64,000 nucleotides of DNA from Nocardioides sp. Kera G14. GTDB lineage: Bacteria > Actinomycetota > Actinomycetes > Propionibacteriales > Nocardioidaceae. The stretch lies in assembly GCF_020715565.1 (NCBI RefSeq), contig NZ_CP085839.1, forward strand, positions 124,001 through 188,000. The letters are read 5' to 3'. The notes below the pieces were generated by a model that ran no database searches, was not told the origin of the DNA, and saw nothing but the letters and a program-made list of their open reading frames with translations. Position 1 is the stretch's first letter; every line of letters begins with the position of its first letter. Below, one piece after another: positions 8,923 through 19,523 of this stretch. A program made the translations under genes and the position numbers.

Positions 8923-9899
8923 CGCTCCATCCCTCCATCGCAGCCGTACGCCGGGGAGTCCGTCAGACGCTGGCTGACTCTGCCGCCGGCGACACGGTGG
9001 TCGTCGCGGTCAGTGGCGGGCCTGACTCCATGGCCCTGGCCAGCGCCGCCATCTTCGAGGGCCACAAGCTCGGCCTGACGATCATCGGCGCGACCGTCGA
9101 CCACGACCTCCAACTCGACTCCGACAAGGTCGCCGCCCAGACCGCCGAGCGCCTCAGGGCGAGGGGCATCGACGAGACCGCGACCATCAGGGTCCGGGTC
9201 GAGGACCCCGACCGTGCCGGCCCCGAGTCAGCGGCCCGCTCCGCCCGCTACGCCGCCCTCGAGCAGTACGCCGACCACGTCGGTGCCACGGCGGTCCTCC
9301 TCGGCCACACCCGCGACGACCAGGCCGAAACCGTCCTGCTCGGCCTTGCGCGCGGCAGCGGCCCGCGGAGCATCGCCGGCATGCGCCGGACCTTCGGGCG
9401 CTTCCGGAGGCCCCTGCTCGACGTGACCCGCGACGACACGGTCACCGCCTGTCAGGTCGAGGGGATCGAGACCTGGCATGACCCGCACAACGACGATCCC
9501 GGCTATGCCCGCGTCCGGGTCCGGCAGGCGGTCCTCCCCACACTCGAGCAGCAGCTCGGCCCCGGGATCGCCGAGACGCTGGCCCGCACGGCGGACCAGG
9601 TCAGGCAGGACGTCGACCTGCTCGACGACATCGCTGTCAACGAGTGGCAGGGCCTCGGCGGGAGCCTGCGGGTCGACGTACTCACGCGGTTTCCCGGCGC
9701 CATCCGGACCCGCCTCCTGCGCCTGGCCGCGCTCGAGGCGGGCGCGCCGGGGGATGAGCTGACGTACGGCCACATCGAGGCCCTCGACGCGCTTCTCACC
9801 GACTGGCACGGCCAGAGGTGGATCGATCTCCCCGGCCACCTGCGGGCCACCCGCAGCGACGGGGAGATTAGGCTCCTCCCGTGGACGCGGAACACGTGA
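8919..9899 (+). CDS. tilS: tRNA(Ile)-lysidine synthase
   Basis: TilS attaches lysine to C34 of the CAU-anticodon isoleucine tRNA so that it reads AUA. The N-type ATP-pyrophosphatase P-loop SGGPDS is at residues 32-37, followed by GHTRDDQAET (about 124-135) and the C-terminal substrate-binding segment. The 326-residue length fits the short actinobacterial form. The GTG at 8919 overlaps the preceding stop (GTGA). The end of the gene contains the hpt promoter and the first 19 bases of hpt. Confidence 0.93.
   Translation: MTLHPSIAAVRRGVRQTLADSAAGDTVVVAVSGGPDSMALASAAIFEGHKLGLTIIGATVDHDLQLDSDKVAAQTAERLRARGIDETATIRVRVEDPDRAGPESAARSARYAALEQYADHVGATAVLLGHTRDDQAETVLLGLARGSGPRSIAGMRRTFGRFRRPLLDVTRDDTVTACQVEGIETWHDPHNDDPGYARVRVRQAVLPTLEQQLGPGIAETLARTADQVRQDVDLLDDIAVNEWQGLGGSLRVDVLTRFPGAIRTRLLRLAALEAGAPGDELTYGHIEALDALLTDWHGQRWIDLPGHLRATRSDGEIRLLPWTRNT
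9869..9874 (+). promoter_or_regulatory. -10 hexamer TAGGCT inside tilS, leaderless hpt start
   Basis: TAGGCT lies in the last codons of tilS and ends 6 nt before GTG 9881 of hpt, giving hpt its own promoter within the operon. Confidence 0.6.
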
Positions 9900-10432
9900 A
9901 GGACGACCTGGCCAACATCCTCTTCACCGAGGCGCAGATCCAGGAGCGGCTGGCCGAGATGGCGAGCGAGATCGAGGCGGACTACGAGGGCAAGGACCTC
10001 CTGATCGTCGGCGTCCTCCGCGGCGCCACGTGGGTGATCGCCGACCTGACCCGCTCGATCAACCGGCACGTCGAGATCGACTGGATGGCCGTCTCCTCCT
10101 ACGGCTCGGGGACCAAGAGCTCCGGGGTCGTCCGCATCCTCAAGGACCTCGACACCGACCTGCACGGCCGCCACGTGCTCATCGTCGACGAGATCATCGA
10201 CACCGGCCTCACGCTCAGCTGGCTCGTCGCGAACCTCTCCAGCCGCAGCCCGGAGTCGATCCAGGTGGCGACGCTGCTGCGCAAGCCGGAGGCCCAGTCC
10301 ATGCCCGTCGAGGTGAAGTACGTCGGCTGGGACATCCCCAACGAGTTCGTCGTCGGCTACGGCCTGGACTACCGCGAGCGCTACCGGAATCTGCGCGATA
10401 TCGGGACCCTCGCGCCGCATGTGTACAGCTGA
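9881..10432 (+). CDS. hpt: Hypoxanthine phosphoribosyltransferase
   Basis: The 183-residue cytoplasmic salvage enzyme converts hypoxanthine (and usually guanine) plus PRPP to IMP/GMP. The PRPP-binding loop VLIVDEIIDTGLT is at residues 99-111 and the catalytic flexible-loop residues SYGSGT at 73-78. GTG 9881 is chosen over the in-frame GTG at 9896 because a TAGGCT -10 ends 6 nt upstream. It overlaps tilS by 19 nt and precedes ftsH, as in other actinomycetes. Confidence 0.95.
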   Translation: MDAEHVKDDLANILFTEAQIQERLAEMASEIEADYEGKDLLIVGVLRGATWVIADLTRSINRHVEIDWMAVSSYGSGTKSSGVVRILKDLDTDLHGRHVLIVDEIIDTGLTLSWLVANLSSRSPESIQVATLLRKPEAQSMPVEVKYVGWDIPNEFVVGYGLDYRERYRNLRDIGTLAPHVYS

Positions 10433-10467
10433 GGGACAATAGACGGACATCGTTCGTTAGGAAGCCT

Positions 10468-12504
<2,037 letters not shown>

Positions 12505-12507
12505 CCC

Positions 12508-13122
12508 ATGACCGATCCGATCAGCCTCCCCGACCAAGGGGAGCGGCCCGAGTTCGACCATGCCCGCGCCGAGGCGGCGGTCCGCGAACTGCTCTTCGCC
12601 ATCGGCGAGGACCCGGACCGTGAGGGTCTGCTCGACACCCCGGCCCGGGTGGCGAGGGCGTACGCCGAGGTCACCCAGGGTCTGCGCCAGCGGCCGGAGG
12701 ACGTCCTGACGACGACCTTCGACATCGGCTCCCACGACGAGCTCGTGCTCGTGCGCGACATCGAGTTCTGGTCGATGTGCGAGCACCATCTCGTGCCGTT
12801 CAGCGGGGTGGCGCACGTGGGCTACATCCCGCACGCCGAGGGCCGGATCACCGGGCTCTCCAAGCTTGCTCGACTGGTCGACGTCTACGCCAAGCGCCCG
12901 CAGGTGCAGGAGCGGCTCACCACGCAGATCGCCGACGCGCTCATGGAGATCCTCGAGCCGCAGGGCGTCATCGTCGTCATGGAGGCCGAGCATCTCTGCA
13001 TGACGATGCGAGGCGTCCGCAAGGCCGGCGCCCGCACGATCACCTCCGCCGTGCGCGGCACGATGCGGTCGAACTCGACCACTCGCTCCGAGGCGATGGC
13101 CCTGATCAACGCCAAGCCCTGA
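12508..13122 (+). CDS. folE: GTP cyclohydrolase I
   Basis: FolE converts GTP to 7,8-dihydroneopterin triphosphate, the first step of folate synthesis. The 204-residue protein has the zinc-site motif MCEHHLVPF (Cys91, His94) and the second zinc Cys in [10 protein letters not shown] (about 162). It begins 4 nt after ftsH and is the last gene before a strong hairpin terminator. The other folate genes folP-folB-folK lie 2.4 kb downstream, separated by a chemoreceptor gene on the opposite strand. Confidence 0.96.
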   Translation: MTDPISLPDQGERPEFDHARAEAAVRELLFAIGEDPDREGLLDTPARVARAYAEVTQGLRQRPEDVLTTTFDIGSHDELVLVRDIEFWSMCEHHLVPFSGVAHVGYIPHAEGRITGLSKLARLVDVYAKRPQVQERLTTQIADALMEILEPQGVIVVMEAEHLCMTMRGVRKAGARTITSAVRGTMRSNSTTRSEAMALINAKP

Positions 13123-13130
13123 ACGCGAAA

Positions 13131-13168
13131 GGGCGCTCGCTCATCCCCGAGAGGGTGAGCGAGCGCCC
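13131..13168. terminator. Bidirectional hairpin terminator between folE and the chemoreceptor gene
   Basis: A perfect 13-bp stem (GGGCGCTCGCTCA at 13131-13143 with its complement at 13156-13168) encloses a 12-nt loop. It lies between two convergent genes. There is no long T-run, as is common in high-GC genomes. Confidence 0.75.
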
Positions 13169-13176
13169 CTCCGGCG

Positions 13177-15459
13177 TCAGTAGCTGAACCGACGCAGCAG
13201 TCCGTCGAGCTCCGTCGCCAGGCCGGCGAGCGCGACCGCGGACTCGGCGGTGCCGGCGGCACCGGTCTGGGTGGCGGCAGCGGCGCGAGCGGCCTGGACC
13301 GCGTCCGACGCGATCCCGGTGGTGCCCGAGGCAGCCTCGGTCACGGAGCGGGAGATCTCGTTGGTGGTCGCGGTCTGCTGCTCGACGGCCGCAGCGATCG
13401 TGCCCTGGGTCTCGTAGATGGTGGTGATGACCTCACCGATCTCCGTGATCGCCGTGGCCGCGCCCTGGGAGTCGTTCTGGATCGCCTCGACGAGGCGGCC
13501 GATGTCGTCGGTGGCCCGTGCCGTCTGGGTGGCGAGCTCCTTGACCTCGTTGGCGACGACCGCGAATCCCTTGCCCATCTCGCCGGCCCGAGCGGCTTCG
13601 ATGGTCGCGTTGAGCGCGAGCAGGTTGGTCTGCTGGGCGATCGTGGAGATCACCTTCACCGCCTGCCCGATCTCCGAGGAGGAGAGCCCCAGGGCCTCGA
13701 CCGCGGCGGTGGCCGACCGTGCCTGGGAGACGGCGCGCGAGGCGACGCCGGCGGCATCCGTGGCGTTGCGGGCGATCTCGCGGATGGACGCGGACATCTC
13801 CTCAGCGGCGCTCGCGACGGTCTGGACCGACGACGAGACCTGCTCCGACGTCGCGGAGACGTCCCCGACGCGCGCGGCTGCGTCGTCGGCCGAGCGACCC
13901 ATGTCGGCGCTGACGGCGGTCAGCTCCTCGGCCGCCGACGCGACAGAGGTCGCCGTCTGGCCGATCTGCGCCATCGACGTACGCAACGACGTGACGAGCG
14001 CACGGACGGAGTCCGCCATCTGCCCGACATTGTCCGAACCGGTCAGCTCGAGCGGACGGGTGAGGTCCCCGACCGCCACCGCAGCGAGGTAGTCCCTGAT
14101 CACCTCGACACGGGCGGCCGTCTCGGCGGCGGCAGCCGCAGCCTCCCGGGCCCGGGCGGCGTCGGCTTCGGCCTCGGCACGCTGGCGAGCCTGCTCCTCC
14201 TCGAGTCGCGCGCGCTCCTCTGAGGCGCGCTCCTCGGCGAGCTCCCGCTCGCGCCTCTCTTCGGCCGCGACCCGCTCCCGCTCCCGCGCCTCGGCGGCAC
14301 GCTGGGCCTCGACCCGCTCGAGCTCGGCGGCGGCACGCTCGTCGGCGAGCTCGCGCTCACGGGCGGCCTCCGCGGCGAGGCGAGCGGCCTCACGCTTGCG
14401 CTCGGCCTCCTCGGCCTCGAGCTTCTCGGCCTGGCGTTGACGCTCCTCCTCGGCGCGCTCCTGGATCGCGCGCTTCTCGGCCTCGGCGCGAGCGACCCGC
14501 TCCGCCTCGGCGGTCCGCGTCGCCTCATCAGCGGCGTCGAGGGCGGTGATGACCTGGTCGACGGCCACGGCGATCGCGCCGATCTCGTCGGCATTGTCAT
14601 GCTCGACCCGCACGCTCCTGTCGCCGGCCGCGATCGCCCGAAGCGAGCGCATCACCTTGCTGAGCGGGCCCGAGATCCCGCGCACCAGGAACCAGCCGGC
14701 CAGCAGCAGGAGGATCAGGCCCGTCAGCGAGACGACGATCGTGGTGGTCTGCAGCGAGCTGACCGCCTCCGAGATGGCGTCGGCATGCCCGTCGACCACG
14801 CCGTCCACGAAGTCATCCGCGTCGTTGAACGTTCCGTCGATCGCCGTGGCGTCGGGACCGTTGGCGGCGCCGTCGAGCTGCGGGACCTTGCCGAGGTTGC
14901 CGCTCGCGGCCGCCTTGTCCATCTGGTCGAGATAGGTGTGGTACGCCGTGACCTGGCTGATCAGCGTCTTCAACCGTGACGTCGCGAACCCGGACGTGTC
15001 GAGTTGGATGGCCACCTGGAACTTGTCGAGCGCGGTCTTGTAGTGCTCGTCAGCTTCCCGCCTGGCCGTGGTGGCGCCGGCGCTGTCGGGTCCGTCCGTG
15101 ACGGCGGAGCCGACGAACCGTCCGGTGCTCACCCGCTGGAGGAGCCACTCCGAGTAGCCGGCGTTGAGTTTGCTCGAGATCGAGTAGTCCGTCTTGCTGG
15201 CCGAGGTGAGCGACTTGACCTTGGCGACGTTCGTGGCGCCCACGAACGTCACGATCGCCAGCACGACGACGGTGAGGGCCACCATCGCCCACAGCTTCTG
15301 CGTGATGGTGATGCGCTTGTGGAACGGCACCTCCCGGCGTACGTCGACCGCCTGGTCCTCCGACGGACCCGCAGCGTCCATGAGCGGGTCGGCGGGAGCG
15401 CTGGGTCGCGGGATCACCACGGTGGGATTCTGAGTCGCTGGAGGCTCGACGAGGGTCAT
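13177..15459 (-). CDS. Methyl-accepting chemotaxis protein with long charged helix
   Basis: This chemoreceptor of about 760 residues has a cytoplasmic N-terminus, TM1 (about 55-77), an extracytoplasmic four-helix-type sensor domain (about 78-235), TM2 (about 238-260), a HAMP domain (262-315), a stretch of about 140 residues made almost only of E, R, A, Q and K (312-452), a second HAMP-like segment (455-505), and the signalling domain with hairpin-tip motif [24 protein letters not shown]. The C-terminus ends FSY, not a CheR-docking pentapeptide. No cheA, cheW or cheY is in the window. I chose ATG 15459; an in-frame GTG at 15498 is possible. Confidence 0.88.
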   Translation of the reverse strand: MTLVEPPATQNPTVVIPRPSAPADPLMDAAGPSEDQAVDVRREVPFHKRITITQKLWAMVALTVVVLAIVTFVGATNVAKVKSLTSASKTDYSISSKLNAGYSEWLLQRVSTGRFVGSAVTDGPDSAGATTARREADEHYKTALDKFQVAIQLDTSGFATSRLKTLISQVTAYHTYLDQMDKAAASGNLGKVPQLDGAANGPDATAIDGTFNDADDFVDGVVDGHADAISEAVSSLQTTTIVVSLTGLILLLLAGWFLVRGISGPLSKVMRSLRAIAAGDRSVRVEHDNADEIGAIAVAVDQVITALDAADEATRTAEAERVARAEAEKRAIQERAEEERQRQAEKLEAEEAERKREAARLAAEAARERELADERAAAELERVEAQRAAEARERERVAAEERRERELAEERASEERARLEEEQARQRAEAEADAARAREAAAAAAETAARVEVIRDYLAAVAVGDLTRPLELTGSDNVGQMADSVRALVTSLRTSMAQIGQTATSVASAAEELTAVSADMGRSADDAAARVGDVSATSEQVSSSVQTVASAAEEMSASIREIARNATDAAGVASRAVSQARSATAAVEALGLSSSEIGQAVKVISTIAQQTNLLALNATIEAARAGEMGKGFAVVANEVKELATQTARATDDIGRLVEAIQNDSQGAATAITEIGEVITTIYETQGTIAAAVEQQTATTNEISRSVTEAASGTTGIASDAVQAARAAAATQTGAAGTAESAVALAGLATELDGLLRRFSY

Positions 15460-15551
15460 GCCGCCGTCATCGGCCCGAAAGCGCCGTGACTGAGGCACGT
15501 GCTCATAACAGGCCCGGTTTGTCCACAGTGTGAGCGGAACACCAAGCTCGC

Positions 15552-15557
15552 TACCGT
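15552..15557 (+). promoter_or_regulatory. -10 hexamer TACCGT, leaderless folP start
   Basis: TACCGT ends 6 nt before ATG 15564. It would drive the folP-folB-folK-DUF3180 operon without a leader. Confidence 0.6.
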
Positions 15558-15563
15558 GTCGCC

Positions 15564-16391
15564 ATGGCTGCGCCGCTCCTGATGGGAGTCGTCAACGTGA
15601 CCCCCGATTCGTTCAGCGACGGGGGACGCTTCCTTGCCACCGATGCGGCCATCGCCCACGGCTTCGAGCTGCAGGCCGACGGCGCGGACATCCTCGACAT
15701 CGGCGGTGAGTCGACCCGGCCGGGGGCCACCCGACCGGTGGTGACCGAGGAGCTTGCCCGGGTCATCCCGGTCATCGAGGCCCTCGCGGCCGACGGCGCG
15801 ACCGTCTCCGTCGACACGATGCGGGCCGAGGTGGCCGCCGCCGCCATCGGGGCCGGCGCCGCGATCGTCAACGACGTCTCCGGTGGCCTCGCCGACCCGC
15901 GGATCCTCGAGGTCGTCGCCGACTCCGGGGCGCGTTACGTCTGCATGCACTGGCGCGCCCACTCCACCGCCATGCAGCAGCAGGCCTTCACCACGTACGC
16001 CGACGGCGTGGTCACCACCGTCATCGCCGAGCTCCGTGAGCGGATCGACGCCGCGCTCGCCGCCGGCCTCAGCACCGAGCAGCTGGTCCTCGACCCGGGC
16101 CTGGGCTTCTCCAAGACGGCCGACCAGAACTGGGAGCTCCTCCGCGGCCTGCTCCACGGTGCAGACTTCGACGCCCTCGGCCTCCCGCTCCTGATCGGGG
16201 CCAGCCGCAAGGGCTTCCTCGGCCGCCTGCTGGCCGACGAGGCGGGTGCGCCGCGCCCGGTCGACGATCGCGAGTCGGGCCACCTCGCCATCGTCACGCT
16301 CCTGGCACAGCGGGGAGTCTGGGGCCTCAGGGTCCATGACGTGAGGGCGGCCCGCGACGCCGTACGTGCGACCGAGAGGATGCAGCCATGA
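15564..16391 (+). CDS. folP: Dihydropteroate synthase
   Basis: FolP joins 6-hydroxymethyl-dihydropterin pyrophosphate with p-aminobenzoate to give dihydropteroate; it is the sulfonamide target. The 275 residues carry the family signatures [11 protein letters not shown] (10-20), [10 protein letters not shown] (about 48-57) and DPGLGFSKT (about 176-184). ATG 15564 is the first codon after a leaderless-type -10. Its stop overlaps folB (ATGA), starting a tightly coupled fol operon. Confidence 0.97.
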   Translation: MAAPLLMGVVNVTPDSFSDGGRFLATDAAIAHGFELQADGADILDIGGESTRPGATRPVVTEELARVIPVIEALAADGATVSVDTMRAEVAAAAIGAGAAIVNDVSGGLADPRILEVVADSGARYVCMHWRAHSTAMQQQAFTTYADGVVTTVIAELRERIDAALAAGLSTEQLVLDPGLGFSKTADQNWELLRGLLHGADFDALGLPLLIGASRKGFLGRLLADEAGAPRPVDDRESGHLAIVTLLAQRGVWGLRVHDVRAARDAVRATERMQP

Positions 16392-16771
16392 CACAGCTCG
16401 ACCAGCTGACCATCTCGGGCGTGGAGTGTTACGGCTACCACGGCGTCTTCGACTTCGAGCGGCGCGAGGGGCAGACCTTCGTGATCGACCTCGTCCTGGG
16501 TCTGGACACCTCGCGCGCGGCCGCCACGGACGACTTGCGCGAGACGGTGCACTACGGAACGCTCGTGGACGACGTGAAGGCCGCAGTGGAGCGTGATCCG
16601 GTCGACCTCATCGAGACGCTCGCCCAGCGCATCGCGGACGTGGTGCTCTTGGCGCAGCGTGTTGAATGGGTGACGGTCACGGTCCACAAGCCCGACGCCC
16701 CCATCCAAGCGACATTCCGCGATGTCGCCCTGACTATCACCCGAGCCAATGGAGGCACAGAGCGTGACTGA
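16388..16771 (+). CDS. folB: Dihydroneopterin aldolase
   Basis: FolB cleaves 7,8-dihydroneopterin to 6-hydroxymethyl-dihydropterin and glycolaldehyde. It has 127 residues with the N-terminal GVECYGYHGVFDFERREGQ motif holding the catalytic Glu/Tyr/His region and the closing KPDAPI segment. The ATG overlaps the folP stop, and folK begins inside its last codons, so expression of the three is coupled. Confidence 0.96.
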   Translation: MTQLDQLTISGVECYGYHGVFDFERREGQTFVIDLVLGLDTSRAAATDDLRETVHYGTLVDDVKAAVERDPVDLIETLAQRIADVVLLAQRVEWVTVTVHKPDAPIQATFRDVALTITRANGGTERD

Positions 16772-17333
16772 GTCGCCCAATCCCTTCGCCATCGACTCCG
16801 ACACCCTCACCGGTGACATGTTGCCGATCCGTCGCGCGGTCCTCGCGCTCGGGTCGAACCTCGGGGACCGTGAGGCCAACCTGCAGGGCGCCGTCGCCCA
16901 GCTGGCCGACACCCCCGACGTCTGGATCACCGGAGTCTCGCCGGTCTACGAGACCGCTCCCCTCGAGTCGCCCGAGGGCTCTGCCGACTACCTCAACGCC
17001 GTCGTTCTTGTGGACACCACGCTGACGCCGCACACCCTCCTCGAGCGCGCCCTCGCGATCGAGGAGGCCTTCGACCGCCAGCGGACTCCGGGTGCCGTCA
17101 ACGAGCCGCGCACGATCGACGTCGACCTGATCACGGTCGGTGACAAGGTGAGCGACGAGCCGGACCTCCGCCTGCCGCACCCGCGCGCCGCCCAGCGGGC
17201 GTTCGTGCTCAAGCCATGGCACGACATCGAGCCCGACGCGGAGCTTCCCGGCTTCGGCACGGTCGCCGACCTGCTCGCCGCCGTCGGTGAGCAGAGCGTC
17301 GTGCGCACGGACATCACCCTCGCCGACGACTGA
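16764..17333 (+). CDS. folK: HPPK: 6-hydroxymethyl-dihydropterin pyrophosphokinase
   Basis: FolK transfers pyrophosphate from ATP to 6-hydroxymethyl-dihydropterin, supplying FolP. Landmarks are LALGSNLGDREANL near the N-terminus, the loop VSPVYETAPL, and the ATP/Mg motif EPRTIDVDLI (about 112-121). I chose GTG 16764 (189 residues) because GGAGG at 16751-16755 is 8 nt upstream; ATG 16749 would leave no ribosome site. It overlaps folB by 8 nt. The protein has an N-terminal extension of about 20 residues before the core. Confidence 0.94.
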   Translation: MTESPNPFAIDSDTLTGDMLPIRRAVLALGSNLGDREANLQGAVAQLADTPDVWITGVSPVYETAPLESPEGSADYLNAVVLVDTTLTPHTLLERALAIEEAFDRQRTPGAVNEPRTIDVDLITVGDKVSDEPDLRLPHPRAAQRAFVLKPWHDIEPDAELPGFGTVADLLAAVGEQSVVRTDITLADD

Positions 17334-17339
17334 CCCCGC

Positions 17340-17822
17340 TTGACCGACTCGCCTGACCCCTCGCCGCGGCATGAGCTCCGGCCGACCTCGGCCGCCCTGC
17401 TCACGGGGGCGTTCGTGGTGGCGCTCGTCGCCGGCTGGCTCATGCACCGGATCACCGACGCGTGGGTCGGCCACGCGCCGGTCATCAGCTGGGGACAGCC
17501 TCTGCTCCTCGTGGTGATCGCGGTGATCCTCGCGTGGGTCGGGTGGTCGACGTACCGCTCACGCCAGTCTGCCGAGGCCCGGATCGAGCCCCACCAGGCG
17601 GTCAACCGGCTCGTCCTCGCCCGTGCCTGCGCCGTCGTCGGTGCCCTGGCCGCCGGCTTCTACCTCGGGTACGCCGTCAGCTGGCTCGGCATCGACGTCG
17701 AGCTCGCCCACCAACGACTCGTCAGGTCCCTCGTCGCCGCCGTTGCGGGCGCGCTGGTCGTCGCGGCGAGCCTGCTCCTCGAAAGGGCGTGTCGCATCAG
17801 CGACGACGACACCGACGCCTAG
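17340..17822 (+). CDS. DUF3180 membrane protein
   Basis: This 160-residue protein has four predicted membrane helices in two pairs (about 17-36, 50-66, 92-112 and 126-146) and a conserved central arginine-rich loop. It matches the DUF3180 family, which in actinobacteria regularly follows folK; its role is unknown. It uses a TTG start 6 nt after the folK stop. Its TAG stop forms the first three bases of the next gene's -10 hexamer. Confidence 0.8.
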   Translation: MTDSPDPSPRHELRPTSAALLTGAFVVALVAGWLMHRITDAWVGHAPVISWGQPLLLVVIAVILAWVGWSTYRSRQSAEARIEPHQAVNRLVLARACAVVGALAAGFYLGYAVSWLGIDVELAHQRLVRSLVAAVAGALVVAASLLLERACRISDDDTDA

Positions 17823-17825
17823 TCT
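17820..17825 (+). promoter_or_regulatory. -10 hexamer TAGTCT sharing the DUF3180 stop codon
   Basis: TAGTCT begins with the TAG stop of the DUF3180 gene and ends 7 nt before ATG 17833, so one triplet serves both as stop codon and as promoter element. Confidence 0.6.
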
Positions 17826-17832
17826 CGACGGC

Positions 17833-18432
17833 ATGTCTTCCCCATCTGCAACATCGGCCACTCCAGTCACACACGTGACTCGGCGTCGTGCGCGCTCCCT
17901 GCGCGTCTCGCTCGCCACCGGCCTGGTTGTGCTCGCCGCGTTGGCTGTCGCCGGCGCGGTCCTCAGCGGCTCCCACCCCGCGGTGGCCGTCGCAGCAGGC
18001 GGTGCCGTCCTCCTCGGGGCCGCCGCCACCCGTCTCGTCCATCTCGAGCTGCTCGACTCCCGCGTGGAGGCCGCCCGCGACCGGGCCGAGCAGGCCAAGG
18101 GCTATGTCGCGATCACCGAGGCCCGGATCGCCGAGCAGGCGACCTTCACCCGTCGCCTCGAGGCGCGGATCCGCACCCACGAGCAGGCCATCGCCGATCT
18201 CGAGGGCGCCCTCACCGCCGCCCACCAGCGCGCCGCCGACGCCATGAAGCAGCGCGCTGACGCCACCCGCAACGCCGACGAGTGGCTCGCCGAGGCCGAG
18301 CAGCGTCTCGAGGACGCCGAGGGCCGTGCCGCCGAGGCGATCCTCCGAGTCCACGAGTTGGAGCTCGAGCTCGACGCAGCCCGGGCGGAGCTCGCCGCCG
18401 TCCCCGGTCTGGGGAACCGCCGCTCCGCCTGA
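17833..18432 (+). CDS. Small membrane protein with long coiled coil, unknown function
   Basis: I do not recognise a named family. The 199 residues show a basic N-terminus, two closely spaced membrane helices (about 24-44 and 49-68) and then a continuous Ala/Glu/Arg helix (about 70-188) with heptad character, so a cytoplasmic coiled coil tethered to the membrane. Its place between DUF3180 and the DUF2520 gene matches a conserved membrane gene I recall in mycobacteria (Rv3604c position). A structural or scaffold role is only a guess. Confidence 0.7.
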   Translation: MSSPSATSATPVTHVTRRRARSLRVSLATGLVVLAALAVAGAVLSGSHPAVAVAAGGAVLLGAAATRLVHLELLDSRVEAARDRAEQAKGYVAITEARIAEQATFTRRLEARIRTHEQAIADLEGALTAAHQRAADAMKQRADATRNADEWLAEAEQRLEDAEGRAAEAILRVHELELELDAARAELAAVPGLGNRRSA

Positions 18433-18455
18433 CCGACCCGCTCACACCGAACAAC

Positions 18456-18489
18456 CGTCGAGGACGTGACCCAGGTCACGTCCTCGACG
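18456..18489. repeat. Perfect 16-bp inverted repeat, 2-nt centre
   Basis: CGTCGAGGACGTGACC (18456-18471) is followed by CA and then its exact complement (18474-18489). It sits just upstream of a good promoter for the DUF2520-panC pair, so it may be an operator, or a terminator for the preceding gene. No T-tract follows. Confidence 0.7.
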
Positions 18490-18491
18490 TG

Positions 18492-18520
18492 TTCACACTG
18501 TTGTAACCCACGCGTACCGT
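18492..18520 (+). promoter_or_regulatory. Sigma70-type promoter for the DUF2520-panC operon
   Basis: TTCACA (18492-18497) and TACCGT (18515-18520) are spaced by 17 nt. The start point near 18527 gives a leader of about 80 nt before GTG 18609. The remaining bases up to the gene hold a possible degenerate 22-bp repeat near 18529-18545. Confidence 0.6.
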
Positions 18521-18608
18521 CGAGGGCAGGAAATCCTGGACACGACGTCCGGCACCCTTACCGGCTCTTCGGAGTGGGCGGCGGGGCTGGAACGAAAGGT
18601 TGAGAGAC

Positions 18609-19523
18609 GTGAGCAGTGCTGCTCCCCGCCCCACGCTCCGCGTGGGAGTCATCGGTGCCGGCCGTGTCGGCGCCGTCCTCGCAGCGGCACTCCGCCGCGC
18701 GGGCCACGAGATCACCGCAGTCGCCGGTGAGTCCGACGCCTCCCGCGCACGCATCGCCGACCTCCTGCCCGGAGCCCGCACTGCGAAGCCGACCACGGTT
18801 GCCCGCGCCGCTGACCTGGTCCTCCTCACGGTCCCCGACGACATGCTGGGCAACGTCGTCACGCAGCTCGCCGCGTCCGGCGCCCTCCGCGAGGGTCAGT
18901 ACGTCGTCCACACCTCTGGTCGCCACGGCCTCGCCGTGCTCGAGCCGGCCCGAGAGCTCGGCGCGCACGTGCTCGCCCTTCACCCCGCGATGACCTTCAC
19001 CGGCACCGCCGTCGACCTCGACCGACTCTCCGGCTGTGTCTTCGGCCTGACCGCGGAGCCGGCCGACCACGACGTCGCCGAGCAGCTCGTCCGCGACCTC
19101 GGGGGGAAGCCGATGTGGGTGCCCGAGGAGATGCGCACGCTCTACCACGCGGGTCTCGCGCACGGCGCCAACCACCTCGTCACACTCGTGACCGAGGCGA
19201 TGGAGATCCTCTCCGCGGCCGGAGCCACCGACCCCGCCGGCACGCTGCGTCCGCTCCTCACCGCCGCCCTCGACAACGCGCTCGCCCAGGGCGATGCCGC
19301 CCTGACCGGCCCGATCGTCCGCGGCGACGCCGGCACGGTCGCCGCCCACCTCGAGGACATCCGCGACAACGCGCCGCAGACGCTCCCCAGCTACCTCGCA
19401 CTCGCGCGTGCCACCCTCGGCCGTGCTGTCTCCGACGGCCGCCTCCTCCCGATCCGTGCGCTCAAGATCGGCCGTCTCCTCGACGCCGCTCAGTTCGGTC
19501 TCCCGCTGACCGTCGACGCGTGA
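18609..19523 (+). CDS. Rossmann-fold/DUF2520 oxidoreductase, candidate ketopantoate reductase
   Basis: The 304-residue protein has an N-terminal nucleotide-binding fold (VGVIGAGRVGAVLAAAL, about 11-27) and a C-terminal helical DUF2520 domain with ALHPAMTF and AGLAHGANHLVTL. Its stop overlaps the panC start, so the two are co-translated. That pairing, and a memory that Rossmann/DUF2520 proteins include the alternative ketopantoate reductase PanG, suggest it makes pantoate for PanC; this is inference. GTG 18609 has GAGAG at 18602-18606 upstream; an in-frame TTG at 18600 is an alternative. Confidence 0.85.
   Translation: MSSAAPRPTLRVGVIGAGRVGAVLAAALRRAGHEITAVAGESDASRARIADLLPGARTAKPTTVARAADLVLLTVPDDMLGNVVTQLAASGALREGQYVVHTSGRHGLAVLEPARELGAHVLALHPAMTFTGTAVDLDRLSGCVFGLTAEPADHDVAEQLVRDLGGKPMWVPEEMRTLYHAGLAHGANHLVTLVTEAMEILSAAGATDPAGTLRPLLTAALDNALAQGDAALTGPIVRGDAGTVAAHLEDIRDNAPQTLPSYLALARATLGRAVSDGRLLPIRALKIGRLLDAAQFGLPLTVDA

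Noticed and set aside
18490..18500. GTTCACA at 18491 and 40463 as Rex operators
   Set aside because: Neither has a left half-site at the right spacing; both fit -35 elements better.
18529..18545. Possible further copy of the 22-bp repeat in the DUF2520 leader
   Set aside because: AGGAAATCCTGGACACG matches 14 of 17 bases of a minus-oriented core but has no neighbour at 22 nt; kept only as a possible relic.
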